64,000 nt of DNA from Gautieria morchelliformis. Its lineage: Eukaryota; Basidiomycota; Agaricomycetes; Gomphales; Gomphaceae. The position numbers and the translations under genes are program-made. This document shows positions 63,961-64,000 of this stretch, piece by piece. Below the pieces are notes generated by a model. That model was not told the origin of the DNA. It saw only the letters and a program-made list of their open reading frames with translations, and searched no databases. Within the stretch, counting starts at the first letter, position 1; each line of letters starts with the position of its first letter. Location: NCBI GenBank assembly GCA_015179125.1, contig WHVA01000585.1:1-64000 (forward strand), in the 5' to 3' direction.

Positions 63961-64000
63961 TGCAATCATAGAGCATCGAGTGACGCAAACGTTTCACGCA

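Larger units (their letters stand above)
57709..64000 (+). mobile_element. Ty3/gypsy LTR retrotransposon, degenerate, running off the window
   Basis: Domain order Gag, protease, RT, RNase H, integrase is that of Ty3/gypsy. A TG start that could open the 5' LTR is at 57709 (TGTAAATAACCCGTG). The LTR end and primer site could not be fixed, because the 3' LTR lies beyond the window. Many frame breaks (at about 59300, 59658, 60866, 61530, 62150, 62585 and 63590) show that it cannot make Gag-Pol. Confidence 0.88.

Overview
This window looks like a transposon-dense stretch of a basidiomycete (Agaricomycete-type) nuclear genome. The evidence is spliceosomal introns of about 50-70 nt with CTGAC/CTAAC-like branch sites, a fast-duplicating F-box family, an alpha-kinase domain gene, a CDC25 phosphatase, and Ty1/copia and Ty3/gypsy retrotransposons. 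No prokaryotic operon, rRNA, tRNA or CRISPR array was seen.

Layout. 1-5232: an F-box gene (copy A) cut by a fresh Copia element (element 1, 390-4885). 6134-11110: a second, unrelated, apparently intact Copia element (element 2, 6220-11105) inserted in a membrane-protein exon. 11.3-24.1 kb: a duplicated module of [glyoxalase-like gene -> F-box gene], both on the minus strand. F-box copies B, C and D are present; only the module at 21.5-24.1 kb still has a complete glyoxalase-like gene, the others carry fragments. Between C and D lie Ty3/gypsy and DDE transposase relics. 24.9-27.3 kb: a CDC25-type mitotic phosphatase gene in five exons, the best-preserved conserved host gene here. 28.3-32.6 kb: a 4.25-kb element with about 556-bp terminal inverted repeats enclosing a decayed DEAH-box helicase fragment. 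32.8-34.6 kb: a bestrophin-like channel gene, probably decaying. 35.4-40.7 kb: an MFS transporter relic split by an old, frameshifted Copia element (element 3, 35830-40497). 40.8-57.7 kb: nested relics, including several solo LTRs with readable target-site duplications, a gypsy integrase relic, a hAT transposase fragment, a fifth F-box fragment (E), an alpha-kinase gene cut by a solo LTR, and several unrecognised ORFs. 57.7-64.0 kb: a degenerate Ty3/gypsy element running off the right edge.

Most unusual pattern: two unrelated Copia elements show traces of splicing inside their own LTRs. In element 2 each LTR carries a 47-nt GT...AG segment with a CTAAC branch-like site, followed in tandem by the same flanking sequence with exactly that segment missing. 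In element 3 the two LTRs differ by one 52-nt GT...AG segment. Both sit close to the 3' end of the LTR, in what would be the transcript leader. All three Copia elements also share a primer-binding site matching the anticodon arm of initiator tRNA-Met, i.e. half-tRNA priming as in Drosophila copia.

All calls come from reading the sequence. Family names rest on recalled motif patterns, not on database searches.
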